Assembly: GCA_028289405.1 (NCBI GenBank) | Contig: JANQPP010000211.1 | Coordinates: 1-64,000, forward strand | Reading direction: 5' to 3' | Source: Pirellulales bacterium | GTDB taxonomy: Bacteria; Planctomycetota; Planctomycetia; Pirellulales; JANQPP01 | Length of the DNA: 64,000 nucleotides | Part shown: in pieces, positions 26,769-37,122 of the stretch | How the letters are laid out: every line of letters starts with the position of its first letter | How positions within the stretch are numbered: position 1 is the first letter of the stretch | Translations under genes and position numbers: made by a program | The notes under the pieces: model-generated | Told to the model about the DNA's origin: nothing | The model's input: the letters and a program-made list of their open reading frames with translations, nothing else | Databases searched by the model: none

Positions 26769-27740
26769 ATGAAACGAACACGATTGATCCCCAACTGGCT
26801 AAGCGAGTTTTTTCCATCAATTCGAAGTCGTGTGATGCTTGCGATCTGTTTCCTGGCCGCAGTTTTTTCGCCACTTGCAGTTCAGGCGGAGGAACCCGTG
26901 ACGCTCAGCCTCTGGCCTGGCCGTCCTCCCGGCGAAACCGAACCACTTCCCGAGGAAGCGGACACGACGACTCCGGAAGACCGGCTCGTGGCGGGGAAAC
27001 GGGTGATTCGGTTGGGGAACGTTTCCACGCCCACGCTGACGGTTTACCCGGCTCCCCCCGGCAACGCGACCGGCACGGCCATCGTGATTTGCCCCGGCGG
27101 CGGGCATCACATTTTGGCCTACGACCTGGAGGGAACCGAAGTCGCCACGTGGCTGAATTCCATCGGCGTGACGGGCATCGTGCTCAAATACCGCGTCCCG
27201 GCCAGAAACCCGGAGCGTCGCTGGCAGGCAGCGGTGCAAGACGCGCAACGGGCCATGAGCATGGCCCGGGAAAACTCCACGGACTGGGAGATTGATCCGC
27301 AGCGGATCGGCATTTTGGGGTTCTCCGCGGGAGGCCAAACCGCCGCCTTGTCCGCCATTTTTTCCAAGCGGCAGTATAAACTCGTGGATGATACGGATCG
27401 ACTCTCCGCTCGGCCCAATTTCGCCGCCCTAATCTACACCGGTGGGCTCACAGCCAAAGTCGATGAAGGAGAGCGGCCTTCCAGCCTGGTGGAAGAAGTG
27501 GCCGTCGATGGCGACACGCCTCCCATGTTCCTTGTGCATGCCCATGATGACCCCGTGCCCGTCGAAAACAGCGTACTGCTCTACCTGGCATTGAGGCGGG
27601 CCGACGTCCCGGCGGAACTGCACGTCTTCGCGTCGGGTGGACACGGCTACGGTTTGCGCGGGACGGCGGACCCGGTCACCGCGTGGCCCAATCTTCTGGC
27701 GGCTTGGCTAAAGACTCAAGGCTGTCTCACGTCTCGGTAG
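26769..27740 (+). CDS. Secreted alpha/beta hydrolase (carbohydrate-esterase-like)
   Basis: A 323-residue exported alpha/beta hydrolase. The signal peptide spans about residues 20-40 (VMLAICFLAAVFSPLAVQA). The oxyanion region is IVICPGGGHH, the nucleophile elbow GFSAGGQ (Ser186), the acid in HAHDDPVPVENS (about 260) and the His in SGGHGYGL (about 292), giving a complete triad. The arrangement resembles BD-FAE/acetyl-xylan-esterase-like enzymes that remove acyl groups from plant or algal polysaccharides; the substrate is inference. The chosen ATG directly precedes the basic n-region; the frame is open 183 bases further upstream without signal character. It converges on the RHS giant, 6 bases away. 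Confidence 0.88.
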   Translation: MKRTRLIPNWLSEFFPSIRSRVMLAICFLAAVFSPLAVQAEEPVTLSLWPGRPPGETEPLPEEADTTTPEDRLVAGKRVIRLGNVSTPTLTVYPAPPGNATGTAIVICPGGGHHILAYDLEGTEVATWLNSIGVTGIVLKYRVPARNPERRWQAAVQDAQRAMSMARENSTDWEIDPQRIGILGFSAGGQTAALSAIFSKRQYKLVDDTDRLSARPNFAALIYTGGLTAKVDEGERPSSLVEEVAVDGDTPPMFLVHAHDDPVPVENSVLLYLALRRADVPAELHVFASGGHGYGLRGTADPVTAWPNLLAAWLKTQGCLTSR

Positions 27741-27746
27741 GCGTTT

Positions 27747-30700
27747 CTAATCCGTGAAATACCGGTCGATGGCTTCAAGGTCGCGTTCCTCGGAAAGGGC
27801 GCGGATTTCACCAGCCCGCGCCAGGTTTTCTAGCGAAAGTCCGAAATTCGCCTTGAGCAGCGTGAAGTCTGCCAGATCGACATCGCCGTCTTCGTCGATA
27901 TCCCCCTGGGATGGTAGCGTTCCGATGCCGAAATGGTCCTTCAAGATCACGAAGTCCGACAGGCCCACGTTGCCGTTTTGGTCAATATCGCCGGGTAGAA
28001 AACCACGATCTTCGAGCAAAACGGTTTCCGCATCCGCGAAAGGCGGATTGTCCTCCCGGAAACCGAGGTTGTCCGTGGCGACGCTGAAGAAGCGGTACCG
28101 GCTGCCAAATTGGCCCGTGAAGGGAGCCGAGGTCTCCGCCGTTGCTAACAGAAACGGCTGGAACTGGCCGCCGTTTTGGGAGAAGAAGATGTCGTAAAAC
28201 GCGATTCCCGATCCGGCGCCGTCCTCCCCCGACCAACGGACCGTGAAGGTCTCCTCGTTCGTTTCGGCTGGCAGAGGTTCGACCTCGCTCCGGGGCGCGT
28301 CGGCGTCGATCGTGTTGAAAATGGCTGGAGTCACGATCGGGTCGTTCGTGTCGAAGATGATGCTGGCTTCGGCATCCAGCCTGGTGCCTGTCGTCAATCC
28401 GGGTTTGGGCCGGATCGTGTAGGTCACGAAGCCATCCCCCTCGGGCGGGGTCACGTTCGGTGGGAGGAATCCTCCCAGCGGATCCGAGGGCAAGTCGCCC
28501 GTGGCGGGGTCGATCGAGGTAAATGTCCATATCGCCAGCCCCGTGGCAGTATCGAATTCAAATCGCACATCGACGAACTCGCCGTTGACAGCGCGTTGGT
28601 CAATCCGCGCGGTGTAGGACGTGCGGCCCGAGGGGACATCGAACGTCTGGCCGCCGAACCCGAAACTGCCCAGCTCGAAGGAGTTGAAATCGAGATCCGT
28701 GTCGAGTTGCTGGGTGATAAACACTTCTTGTGCCGGCGCGGTCGCGGTCGCGATGTTCTCGAACCGAATCTGATAAGGCAGCGTGACGACTTCGTCGGTG
28801 ATGAATTTCTCGGGACCAAACCCGCCGGGGCCGATGATGTCGTTCGGATCCTCGGAACCCAGAATGGCCACCGCCGCATGCCAGTACGCCGGGTTATTCT
28901 TGAAGAAGTCGGTCATCATGTCCGTGAACCAGGGAGGCGTCGCCTTGGAGACCGCCCAAGTGAGGTTGTCTCGGAACATTCCGCTGCGGAACGCGCCGTA
29001 TCCGGCTAGCGCGCCGAGACCTGCCGCGCCCATACCTGCGGGGGTTCGTAGCGCGGCGCCCGGATTGAAGCCGCCGGGGAATCGCGGAAAACGAAAGCCT
29101 CTGCCGCCGCCCGGAGGCCGGGGACCGCCGCCGCGCGGGCCGCCCCGTGGCCCTTGTCCTCTGCCTCGCCCCAGCGCGTCCTCGCCCGGAGCGGGCTGAC
29201 CCAAGCGGTCGCCCCCCCCCGTGTTCCAAGGCTGAGACGATGGGGTATTGGGCACTTGCCCTCTCGGGTTTTGGTGGAAACCCGGTAGCCCGCTGGGGTC
29301 GACAATCTCCACCGGGTTGTTAAACGCATAGCGGAGGAGATTCGTGTCATCTCCTTCGAGATGGAGCGGATTATTCGAAGTGAAATGCCCCAACACGGGA
29401 TCGTAGTCGCGTCCTCGCATGTGGATCAGCCCTGACGGATCCTCGCGGATGCCGTTCAGGCCGACAAACGTAAACGGATTCGGGACCGTTTCCGCGAGAG
29501 CCGTGACCTCTCCAAAGGGGGTATAGCGATATTCATTGACATAGCTTCCGCTGGCATCGCTGATCCCGCGCGTGGAACCGGTGAGATCGAAATCGTAGAA
29601 TCCCGCGTTTCCTCCGGCGGCTACCCGTCCCACCAGGCCCAGCCCATGGACGTAATTCGCCTCGAGCGCGCCGTCCACGTATTGGGAGACCACGTTGCCG
29701 AAGCCCACCGGGTCCACCACGAATTCGGTCCGCTGACCACCGGTGATCTCCGCCACGCGGTTGCCCAGCGCATCATATTCGTACGTCGTGATCCCGCCGG
29801 GACCATTGACCTCCATGAGCTGATTCAGATCGTTGTACGTGTAGGTCGTCGTGCCGGAAGCATCCGTCGCTGTTTCGATATTACCGTTGGCATCAAAGGT
29901 ATAAGAGGCGGAACCCGCTTGGGTATATTGGTTGAGGTCGTTGGCCGTGTAGGTGGCGGTCGTGCCGTTGTCCTGCACGACGGTGCGATTTCCCGCCGCG
30001 TCGTAGGCGTATTGGATCCGCCGCCAGTCGGGAAAATCCACGGTGGTCAACTGGCCTGAAGCATCGTATGCATAGGCCGTGGTGCCGTCGTCGCTGGCCA
30101 CTTCAACCAAACGCCCCCGCTCGTCGTAACCATACTCAAACCGTGAATTGATGGCCCCATCGGGCGCGTGATTGAGAATCCTTGTCGGGCGGCCTTGGAC
30201 GTACTCATACGTGGTGAACGTGTCATTGCCCAAGTCACGGCGAATCATCTGCCCCGCGTCATCATGGGTATATTGCACGAGCAGGCTGTCACCGCCATCC
30301 CGCAGCGATTCCAAACGGCCCGTCGCATCGTAGGCGTATTGGACCACGAAGCCGTCTTGGTCCTCGGCCCGGATCCGCCGACCTAGGGCATCATGGTCAA
30401 AGTCCAGGAAACGGCCATGCGGATAGTTGATCAATGTCAGGCGGTTTTCGTCGTCGTAGGTGAACGTCGTCGCGCCGAGCGCATTCGAGGCGGATGTGAG
30501 CCGTCCGGCGGAGTCGTAGCCATATTGCAGCGACGAGCCATCCTCCAAATCGATCCGCGCCAGCAGGCCCAGGTTGTTGTACGCATATTCGACCGCTTTT
30601 CCCGCCTGGCTTGTCCAGCGAATCACGTTGCCGAAGCCATCATATTCAAACCGTTCGAAGGACCCGTCCGGATAATGCAGTTCGGTCAGATTGCCCTCGG

Positions 30701-33700
30701 AATCGTAAACATAATTGTTCGTATTGCCCCGAGGATCGGTGAAGGAAGTGACCACGTCGAAAGCCGGATCGAATTCAAAGGTCGACGTGGCTCCCTCGGC
30801 ATCGGTCACGGAAGTCATGTTGCCTCGCGTGTCGAATTCCATCGTGGCCGTGATGCCGCCGGGAGACGTAAACGCGGCTAGATTCCGGCCGGGATCGAAT
30901 GTGGCTTGGATCGTTCCCAGCGCCGGGTCGTCGAGGCGGCCAACGTCCCCCACGTCGCTGTAGAAGATCCGTGTTTGGGCGCCATTCGCGTCGGTCATCA
31001 CGACTTCGCCATTTGCCTCATAGCCGTATGTGATGGTCTCCGCGCCGCCGCTGAAGAATTGCCGCATGAGCCGTCCTTGGGCGTCGTATTCAAAGCGGTC
31101 CTCCGCACCGGCGATGGTAATGGATGCGAGCGCGTGCTCTCTTGCATCTCCGAGGCCCGTGAAATAGGTGTAGCCGATATCCCCGGCGGGAGTGCTGGCT
31201 CCGAGCAGGTATTCGCCGCTTGCGTCGTAGGTATAGACAACCTCTCTACCGGCGGCATCGGTGACGCGCTCGATGCGCCCTGCCGTGTTGTAGGCGAAAG
31301 ACAAAGCGGAGCCGCTGCTATGTTGGACCTGGGTGAGATTGCCGCCGGTATAAATGGCGGTGAGCCGGTTGCCGTTGGCATCCTCGATGAAATCCCACCG
31401 GCCGTCGGCGTGAAACATCACGACACGGCCATCGATTTCTCGCAGTCGAAAGCCCGAACCGGTGTCCGTCAGCTCTGAAGTGTCGCCACGCTGTCCGGCG
31501 AAGGTTCCGTCACTCTGTCTGGCGAAACGGCGCGTGGCTCCCGCCCAGCCGATACGCGCGTTTCCCTCGGAGTCTTGTTCCAGGAAAATGTCCCAACTAT
31601 CGCTCCAGCCTCGGCCCAACCGGCCCAATTCGAACCGGTTCCCAATCGACATGTCATAGGCACGGCCAAATTCCAGATCGAGGCCCGGCGTGGGAAATTC
31701 CAGATCAACCTGCACCTGGGGAATCCGCAGCACTTCGGCGTTGGCTTCGTCGATCTCCAAATTCAGCAGGCGGTCGACATCAAACATATACTGGCCGAGC
31801 TGGCTCAAGTAGGTGGCATTCTCGCCTAGGGCTGTTTGGAAACTACGCGCCGTGCCGCCAATGGAGCTTACCAAATTGGCGAATACGAAATCCCAGGCGT
31901 CTGGGGGGATGTCCTCTGGACGGAGCGCGTCTTTTGGGGCGTTCCAATCCACCGCGATGTCGGGATCCGCGATGAAGGCCGAGAAATCGACCTCCTCCCC
32001 TGAACGGCCCGACGTGGTGAAGTCAATCGTCAGGCTTCCCTGGTATCCTGGCGGCAAGGTTCCCGCCGGTCCTTCTTCGTTGATGGCCAAGAATGCCAAT
32101 TGCTCGCCGACAAAATCGTTTTGCTCCGTCAGCTTCAAGGCGCCATTCTCGGCGACCATCACCACAATCGGAGCGGGCAGGTCGATCTCCGTGGGATTCC
32201 AATAATCGACCGTCACGATGCCTTCCCGGAATTGCCGCACGCCATCGGGGGCTTGAAAACGCAACTGCACCTGCCCCGCCGCCGTATCGGTGACCGTGAA
32301 GGGCGTGGCGGACGTATCCGATTCGGTGGTGTTCTCGATGCTGAGGGAATAATCGCCGGTCGTGAGTCCCGTCAGGTCAAACGTGGCGAACAGCGTGCTG
32401 CTGTCTTGGATCAACACATTCGCCGCTGGGCGTTCAACATCGCCGGCACCCATGAGCGTCACCACCGTGTCGGAGGTGAATTGGGAGCCCGTGATGGTCA
32501 ATGTCGCCTGGCCCGCGTTGCTGCCTTGCTGGGGAGTGAAATCGAAAATCTCGAAACCGAGCGGCTGGACGAGCATCTCGAAAGGCACTCCACCCGCCGT
32601 GTTTTCCCGGCCATGCAACCACAGGAAATAGGTGCCGCCCTGCGTACCCGTGAGCAGGATTTCCTGTTGAGTTTCGGTAAGCTGAAAGGCGAATTGGTCA
32701 AACGATTGGCTGTCGGGCACGTCTTGATGCCGCACGTACAATTCGGCGGCGCCGGCGACAGTGGCGAAATCCGCCGAAATGTTGGCCGTCTGTCCGGGCG
32801 ACAGATCCACACGGAAGAAAACATCCTGCCCTTGCTCGATGTTACCTGCGAAGGGCACGCCCGGTACCAATTCGGCCATGTCCACGAGGAGCGGCGTGAA
32901 GGAGGCTACCGCGTTATTGGAACGGTCGAAATCCGCCGTGAAGGCGCGGCTATCGCTAATCACGATCACGCGATAGTTTCCCGGAAGCGCCGCCGGCAGC
33001 GGGACGGTGAGCGTTTCATCGTAGCTTCCGCCGCCGGGCACGCTTCCCGCATGAGTCACGCGGCCAATCAATCTGTCCGAGGAATCGAAGGTTTCATTGG
33101 CCGACAGATAAATGGAATCGACGAGACTGTTGGCGGCGGTTGCCAGCGTGGAAAGGTTCGTGACCGTGTAGTCGATGGTGATGTCCTCGCCCGGCGTTGC
33201 CGTGGCCGGGATGGTGATCGACGTGACTTCCAGGTCGGGCGGAGCCAAGGAACCCTGCACGATCACGCTCACGGGCGTCACATCCACGGAGACGAACCGT
33301 CCCGTTCCATCGGCGATGCGATCGACCTGCGTAAAATTTCCAGCACGGCTGGGAAAAGTCATGACCGTGAATTCGTCCCCCGGAGTGGGATCAAAATCGA
33401 CAAACCTCAAAACCAAGTTCCCGTCCAGCGACGCGGCGTCTCGCGAATTGAGCCGGCCAAACTGGCCACTGGCGGGATCCCCGGCGAATTGGACTTCGAG
33501 GCTGCCGCTTTGCGTATAGGTTCCGAGGACGGCCAATGTGCTGCCCACGCCCACGGTCAACGAGCCGGCGTTTTGGAGATCTCCGGTGGAAGAGAAATCA
33601 CGCCCGTCCAAAATCGCGAAATTGCCTTCGTTGTTGGACAGACTATCGATGGCGGCGAATACCGAGTTTGGCCCCGCCAGACTTACCGCTGCCGCGTTGG

Positions 33701-36434
33701 TTTCGATGGTCGCGCCGGCAGGTAGGATCAGCGACGCATGGTCCGCGATATTCCACGCGCCGCCAGCCAACGTGGTTCCCGTCAAATCCAAGGGAACATC
33801 GATGTCCAAGCCTCCGGAGAGGACGTTCAAGATGCCGCTGTTCTGGAACTCCATGGAGGTCAATTCCGTGACGGCGGTCCCGTCGGGGCTCCGTTTGTTC
33901 AACGTGCCGAGGTTATCGAACAGGGCAAAGGCATCCCCTCCGACATCTCGGTCCGTGTCAATATTGAATTCGCCTGCATTGATGATGTCGCCACGATTCG
34001 TGAATTGGGCGGTCTCGGCTAGATTCACTGTCCCGAAATTCCGCAGCGTGGCCCGCAACAGCGTGGCGATTCCCGTAATGTCCATGTTGCCGGTCGCGGC
34101 GAGCACGATGGTCGGATTGTCGTGAATCGTCCCACTGAGCCAGTCGAATTGGCCCGTCACGGTCAACGTGCTACCGCCGATGATCCCGCTAAACAGAGGA
34201 TTGCTCAGAGCGACTTCGAAATTGGTGGCCGTGACCGGAGCATTCACGCTCAAGTTCATGCCGATGCCCGTGGCGGCATGCGTGCCCACGCCCGTCAGCC
34301 GTGTGCCTGCTTCTAGATGATGTAGGCTGGTGCCACCGCCGGGGTGGCTGAAGTTAACCCGCGCGCCGGCAGCGGCATGAAAAACCCCGGTACTCGTGCC
34401 ATTGCTGATCAGTAGCGAGCCCGCCAACGAGTTGACGGTTCCCGAGTTATCGAACGCTGCGGATCGAAAATTGTGGTTGCCCGTTCCCGAGGGACTCTCG
34501 CTGTTGAAGATCCCCTGGTTGTCGAAGGGAGCGGAAAAGACTCCATCGCTCTGAGCTTGAAAGATGCCGCCGACCTGGTTTTCAAACTCTCCTTCGCCCA
34601 GCAAGTTGCCTTCCGTCCAGGTAGCCGTCCCAGCGTTTTCGATCTTGCGGTTCAGTGTTCTTCCCACGTTACCGTTGATGAGCAGGCTGGCACCCGGTTC
34701 AATCCGCGTGATACCATCATCCCGCATGTTGCCGGCGGTCCAGGTCATGGAATCTAGCACGGTCAGCATGCCGGGCCCCCGGATCTCGGAAAACCCGCCC
34801 AGCAGGTCGAGGCGATTCACCGCGACATCGGTTTGTATATCGAGCTGGCCGAAGCCGAGAACCGAGTATTGCCCTTCTCCGTCGAGCCGTGTGCCAGGAC
34901 CAAGCGTGTGCTGAATTTGGGTAATCGTGCTGGAGAATTCGAGCGCGGCTCTGGGGGCGACGTCCAATACTCCGCTGTTTGTTCCCGTGATCAAAGTGAC
35001 CGTACCGGAGTCGACATCGATGGTTCCTTGATTGTCATAGCTGACAAAGACGGTCGCCCCGCCCGTGGAAGCCGACTTGTGAACCGTCCCCGTGTTGACG
35101 AAGTGGGCGTTGAGCCTGCTGTCACCAAGGACATTCAACTGCGCTGCGTTAATGAACGTACCGTCGTTGGTTCCGTTGATACTCCCGGCATCACTCCAAT
35201 TCACGGTCCCCTGATTGGTGAGCCGTCGCCCATCCAGCGTTTTGACGAGATCGCCTGCAATATCCAGGGTAGCGCCGGCGGCCACGACGGTCGTACCATT
35301 GCCGTCACCATCGTCCCGCATCGCGCCACCCGACCAATCGAACCTGTTGGTCACGGTCAAGTCCGCCGGTCCCGAGATGGCCCCGTTGGCCAAAACGTAG
35401 TTCTCGACGGAAGCATCCGCATTGAAGACGACCGTACCGGAGGCATGGTTTTGGAGATAGATACCCGATCCGCGCAAAGCGGCTCCTGCCTCAATCGTAT
35501 GCACGCTGGCGGGAAATAGATTGCTGGAAAAGACCAACTCTCCACCATCCGCGACTTCGAACACCCCGCTGTTTTGGGAGCTAGCGATCAGGACAACCTG
35601 TCCGTCGTTCACATTGAAGTCGCCCGTATTCGTCAGTTCCCCTCGCACGAAAAATGTCGCGCTGCTCGTGGTGATGTTCCACGTGCCTGCGTTCTCGATC
35701 GCGGCACCCAGCGTACTGTTGGTCCGTACATCCATGATGCCGCCGGCTTGATTGACGATCTTGCCGCCGCCATTGAGTTGGCCGGCGCCGGTCCACCGGA
35801 TGGTACCAGCGTTGTTTAGCGTGGCATCCAAGGTTCTGGCGTTAACGCCGGTGAGATCAAGTGAACCGCCGGACGGAATTAGCAGCCCGCCCGTACCGCC
35901 CATGGTTCCGCCAGACCAATCAAAACGATTGGCGGTCAATTGGGCGTCTCCGCCAATGGATCCTCCTGACAGATTGACGGCGGGCAAGTTCGTGGCGGAT
36001 TGGAATGAAAACGACGTGCCGATGGGGATGTTCAAAGTGCCGCCGACGTTCAACCCGCCGGAAACCGTGTAGTTCCCGCCGATGGGCGTGAAGTCATTCC
36101 CCACCGAAAGATCGCCCGAACCACCGATCACCAAGTTTTCGCGGCTGCTAATGCTCGCCGCCACGGCACCCGCGGCGTCGATGGTCACGGTGAAGTTGCC
36201 TGCCGCGCGGTCGAGGACCACGTCATCGGCGGCTGTGGGCAGACGATTGAGTCCCGTCTCCTCGTCGATCCAATTCGCGGCATCAGCCCACGCGCCGTCG
36301 CTGTCGACGGCCCAACGCACGGTGGCCAAGAGCAGCCGCTCTTCGAGAGGTTCGCAGAAAATCGCTTTCCGGCGATTCCGCCGCTCACGTAGGGACTTCG
36401 CTCGCAGCCGACGGATCAGGTTCGTCTTGTTCAT
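27747..36434 (-). CDS. Giant secreted multidomain RHS-repeat protein with dockerin
   Basis: A 2895-residue surface or secreted protein. Residues about 20-40 hold the planctomycete export signal CEPLEERLLLATV. Residues 40-1060 are tandem beta-helix-like units (FDNQGIFNSES, SAAFDNSGTV, GTVTLITGTNSGVLDV). A CARDB domain follows at about 1065 (PDLEVTSITIPATATPGED), a pre-peptidase-like region, then a TIG/IPT domain (FDFTPQQGSNAGQATLTITG). From about 1610 come RHS/YD repeats ending in the core end signature RGRDYDPVLGHF...VDPSGLPG near 2388. A Gly/Pro/Arg-rich linker, a DUF7619-like region (FENIATATAPAQEVFITQQL) and a dockerin with two calcium loops (DIDQNGNVGLSDF and DIDEDGDVDLADF) end it. No toxin domain is recognised. 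The gene is intact. Confidence 0.93.
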   Translation of the reverse strand: MNKTNLIRRLRAKSLRERRNRRKAIFCEPLEERLLLATVRWAVDSDGAWADAANWIDEETGLNRLPTAADDVVLDRAAGNFTVTIDAAGAVAASISSRENLVIGGSGDLSVGNDFTPIGGNYTVSGGLNVGGTLNIPIGTSFSFQSATNLPAVNLSGGSIGGDAQLTANRFDWSGGTMGGTGGLLIPSGGSLDLTGVNARTLDATLNNAGTIRWTGAGQLNGGGKIVNQAGGIMDVRTNSTLGAAIENAGTWNITTSSATFFVRGELTNTGDFNVNDGQVVLIASSQNSGVFEVADGGELVFSSNLFPASVHTIEAGAALRGSGIYLQNHASGTVVFNADASVENYVLANGAISGPADLTVTNRFDWSGGAMRDDGDGNGTTVVAAGATLDIAGDLVKTLDGRRLTNQGTVNWSDAGSINGTNDGTFINAAQLNVLGDSRLNAHFVNTGTVHKSASTGGATVFVSYDNQGTIDVDSGTVTLITGTNSGVLDVAPRAALEFSSTITQIQHTLGPGTRLDGEGQYSVLGFGQLDIQTDVAVNRLDLLGGFSEIRGPGMLTVLDSMTWTAGNMRDDGITRIEPGASLLINGNVGRTLNRKIENAGTATWTEGNLLGEGEFENQVGGIFQAQSDGVFSAPFDNQGIFNSESPSGTGNHNFRSAAFDNSGTVNSLAGSLLISNGTSTGVFHAAAGARVNFSHPGGGTSLHHLEAGTRLTGVGTHAATGIGMNLSVNAPVTATNFEVALSNPLFSGIIGGSTLTVTGQFDWLSGTIHDNPTIVLAATGNMDITGIATLLRATLRNFGTVNLAETAQFTNRGDIINAGEFNIDTDRDVGGDAFALFDNLGTLNKRSPDGTAVTELTSMEFQNSGILNVLSGGLDIDVPLDLTGTTLAGGAWNIADHASLILPAGATIETNAAAVSLAGPNSVFAAIDSLSNNEGNFAILDGRDFSSTGDLQNAGSLTVGVGSTLAVLGTYTQSGSLEVQFAGDPASGQFGRLNSRDAASLDGNLVLRFVDFDPTPGDEFTVMTFPSRAGNFTQVDRIADGTGRFVSVDVTPVSVIVQGSLAPPDLEVTSITIPATATPGEDITIDYTVTNLSTLATAANSLVDSIYLSANETFDSSDRLIGRVTHAGSVPGGGSYDETLTVPLPAALPGNYRVIVISDSRAFTADFDRSNNAVASFTPLLVDMAELVPGVPFAGNIEQGQDVFFRVDLSPGQTANISADFATVAGAAELYVRHQDVPDSQSFDQFAFQLTETQQEILLTGTQGGTYFLWLHGRENTAGGVPFEMLVQPLGFEIFDFTPQQGSNAGQATLTITGSQFTSDTVVTLMGAGDVERPAANVLIQDSSTLFATFDLTGLTTGDYSLSIENTTESDTSATPFTVTDTAAGQVQLRFQAPDGVRQFREGIVTVDYWNPTEIDLPAPIVVMVAENGALKLTEQNDFVGEQLAFLAINEEGPAGTLPPGYQGSLTIDFTTSGRSGEEVDFSAFIADPDIAVDWNAPKDALRPEDIPPDAWDFVFANLVSSIGGTARSFQTALGENATYLSQLGQYMFDVDRLLNLEIDEANAEVLRIPQVQVDLEFPTPGLDLEFGRAYDMSIGNRFELGRLGRGWSDSWDIFLEQDSEGNARIGWAGATRRFARQSDGTFAGQRGDTSELTDTGSGFRLREIDGRVVMFHADGRWDFIEDANGNRLTAIYTGGNLTQVQHSSGSALSFAYNTAGRIERVTDAAGREVVYTYDASGEYLLGASTPAGDIGYTYFTGLGDAREHALASITIAGAEDRFEYDAQGRLMRQFFSGGAETITYGYEANGEVVMTDANGAQTRIFYSDVGDVGRLDDPALGTIQATFDPGRNLAAFTSPGGITATMEFDTRGNMTSVTDAEGATSTFEFDPAFDVVTSFTDPRGNTNNYVYDSEGNLTELHYPDGSFERFEYDGFGNVIRWTSQAGKAVEYAYNNLGLLARIDLEDGSSLQYGYDSAGRLTSASNALGATTFTYDDENRLTLINYPHGRFLDFDHDALGRRIRAEDQDGFVVQYAYDATGRLESLRDGGDSLLVQYTHDDAGQMIRRDLGNDTFTTYEYVQGRPTRILNHAPDGAINSRFEYGYDERGRLVEVASDDGTTAYAYDASGQLTTVDFPDWRRIQYAYDAAGNRTVVQDNGTTATYTANDLNQYTQAGSASYTFDANGNIETATDASGTTTYTYNDLNQLMEVNGPGGITTYEYDALGNRVAEITGGQRTEFVVDPVGFGNVVSQYVDGALEANYVHGLGLVGRVAAGGNAGFYDFDLTGSTRGISDASGSYVNEYRYTPFGEVTALAETVPNPFTFVGLNGIREDPSGLIHMRGRDYDPVLGHFTSNNPLHLEGDDTNLLRYAFNNPVEIVDPSGLPGFHQNPRGQVPNTPSSQPWNTGGGDRLGQPAPGEDALGRGRGQGPRGGPRGGGPRPPGGGRGFRFPRFPGGFNPGAALRTPAGMGAAGLGALAGYGAFRSGMFRDNLTWAVSKATPPWFTDMMTDFFKNNPAYWHAAVAILGSEDPNDIIGPGGFGPEKFITDEVVTLPYQIRFENIATATAPAQEVFITQQLDTDLDFNSFELGSFGFGGQTFDVPSGRTSYTARIDQRAVNGEFVDVRFEFDTATGLAIWTFTSIDPATGDLPSDPLGGFLPPNVTPPEGDGFVTYTIRPKPGLTTGTRLDAEASIIFDTNDPIVTPAIFNTIDADAPRSEVEPLPAETNEETFTVRWSGEDGAGSGIAFYDIFFSQNGGQFQPFLLATAETSAPFTGQFGSRYRFFSVATDNLGFREDNPPFADAETVLLEDRGFLPGDIDQNGNVGLSDFVILKDHFGIGTLPSQGDIDEDGDVDLADFTLLKANFGLSLENLARAGEIRALSEERDLEAIDRYFTD

Positions 36435-36969
36435 GAGGATGCCCCGTCAAAGAAAAGCAATGCCGATAATCGCCGTGAATTGCTGCTGGAAGTTCATCCG
36501 ACCAGAATCCCATCGGGCACAAAGAGATCTGCTGCGCGGAGAAGAAAAAGCCGAGACCACGGCTGGCAGTCACTATACCAACGCCACCGGAAGTACGACG
36601 TCCGCGACGAGAGGAGGAAAGAAAACATGCTGCCGATTAATCGTGCGTGCCGCGGGGTCCTGTGGCGCTGACTACGCCCTAAATGTGATTCAAACCCGCG
36701 AGTTATTCGCTGCACGAAATTGAAATGGTCAGATTGCCAAATTTACTGCGGCAAATCATCGCGAAGCAGGGCCATTTTTGTTACCCACCGACCAAGTGTC
36801 AAGAAAATATGCACATGCTTTGAAGCTACTGAAAATGAAGCCCCTTGGCTTGAGAGCATCGCAAGATGGAATAGCCTGACGTTTTGACCACAACATCGAC
36901 TTGAGCAAATATTCACACGGCCTTCTTGTAAACGCCGATTACTTCGGCAATTTGCTGGCATATTTGCGA

Positions 36970-37025
36970 CAGGTTCCTAACCCGGGCCGTACCGAGCGAG
37001 AACACCACACTTTTTTAGGAACCTG
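36970..37025. repeat. Perfect 11-base inverted repeat with 34-base loop
   Basis: CAGGTTCCTAA (36970-36980) and TTAGGAACCTG (37015-37025) are exact reverse complements, separated by 34 bases that begin with a GC-rich stretch and end in a run of six T. The T run overlaps the 3' arm, so it is not a standard terminator. It could be a structural RNA element or the edge of a short mobile element. Confidence 0.6.
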
Positions 37026-37054
37026 CAAGAGCGCTCACGCCGTGGATTCACTCC

Positions 37055-37122
37055 CCTGAACCGTCAGGCTGGCATCGGTACCCTTTGCCGCGCAGTCGCC
37101 TAGGGGAGAGGCTTTCGCTCCC
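37055..37122. other. Cluster of small hairpins, possible structured RNA
   Basis: Three local stems follow closely: CCTGA/TCAGG with loop ACCG (37055-37068), GGCA/TGCC (37071-37089) and GGGAG/CTCCC with a nine-base loop (37104-37122). The strand, ends and identity of any RNA are unknown; it does not show the conserved blocks of RNase P RNA, tmRNA or SRP RNA that I would recognise. Confidence 0.3.

Noticed and set aside
32100..33725. Long plus-strand frame (541 codons) inside the RHS giant
   Set aside because: It is antisense to an intact gene with clear domains and contains no motif; high GC content produces such frames.
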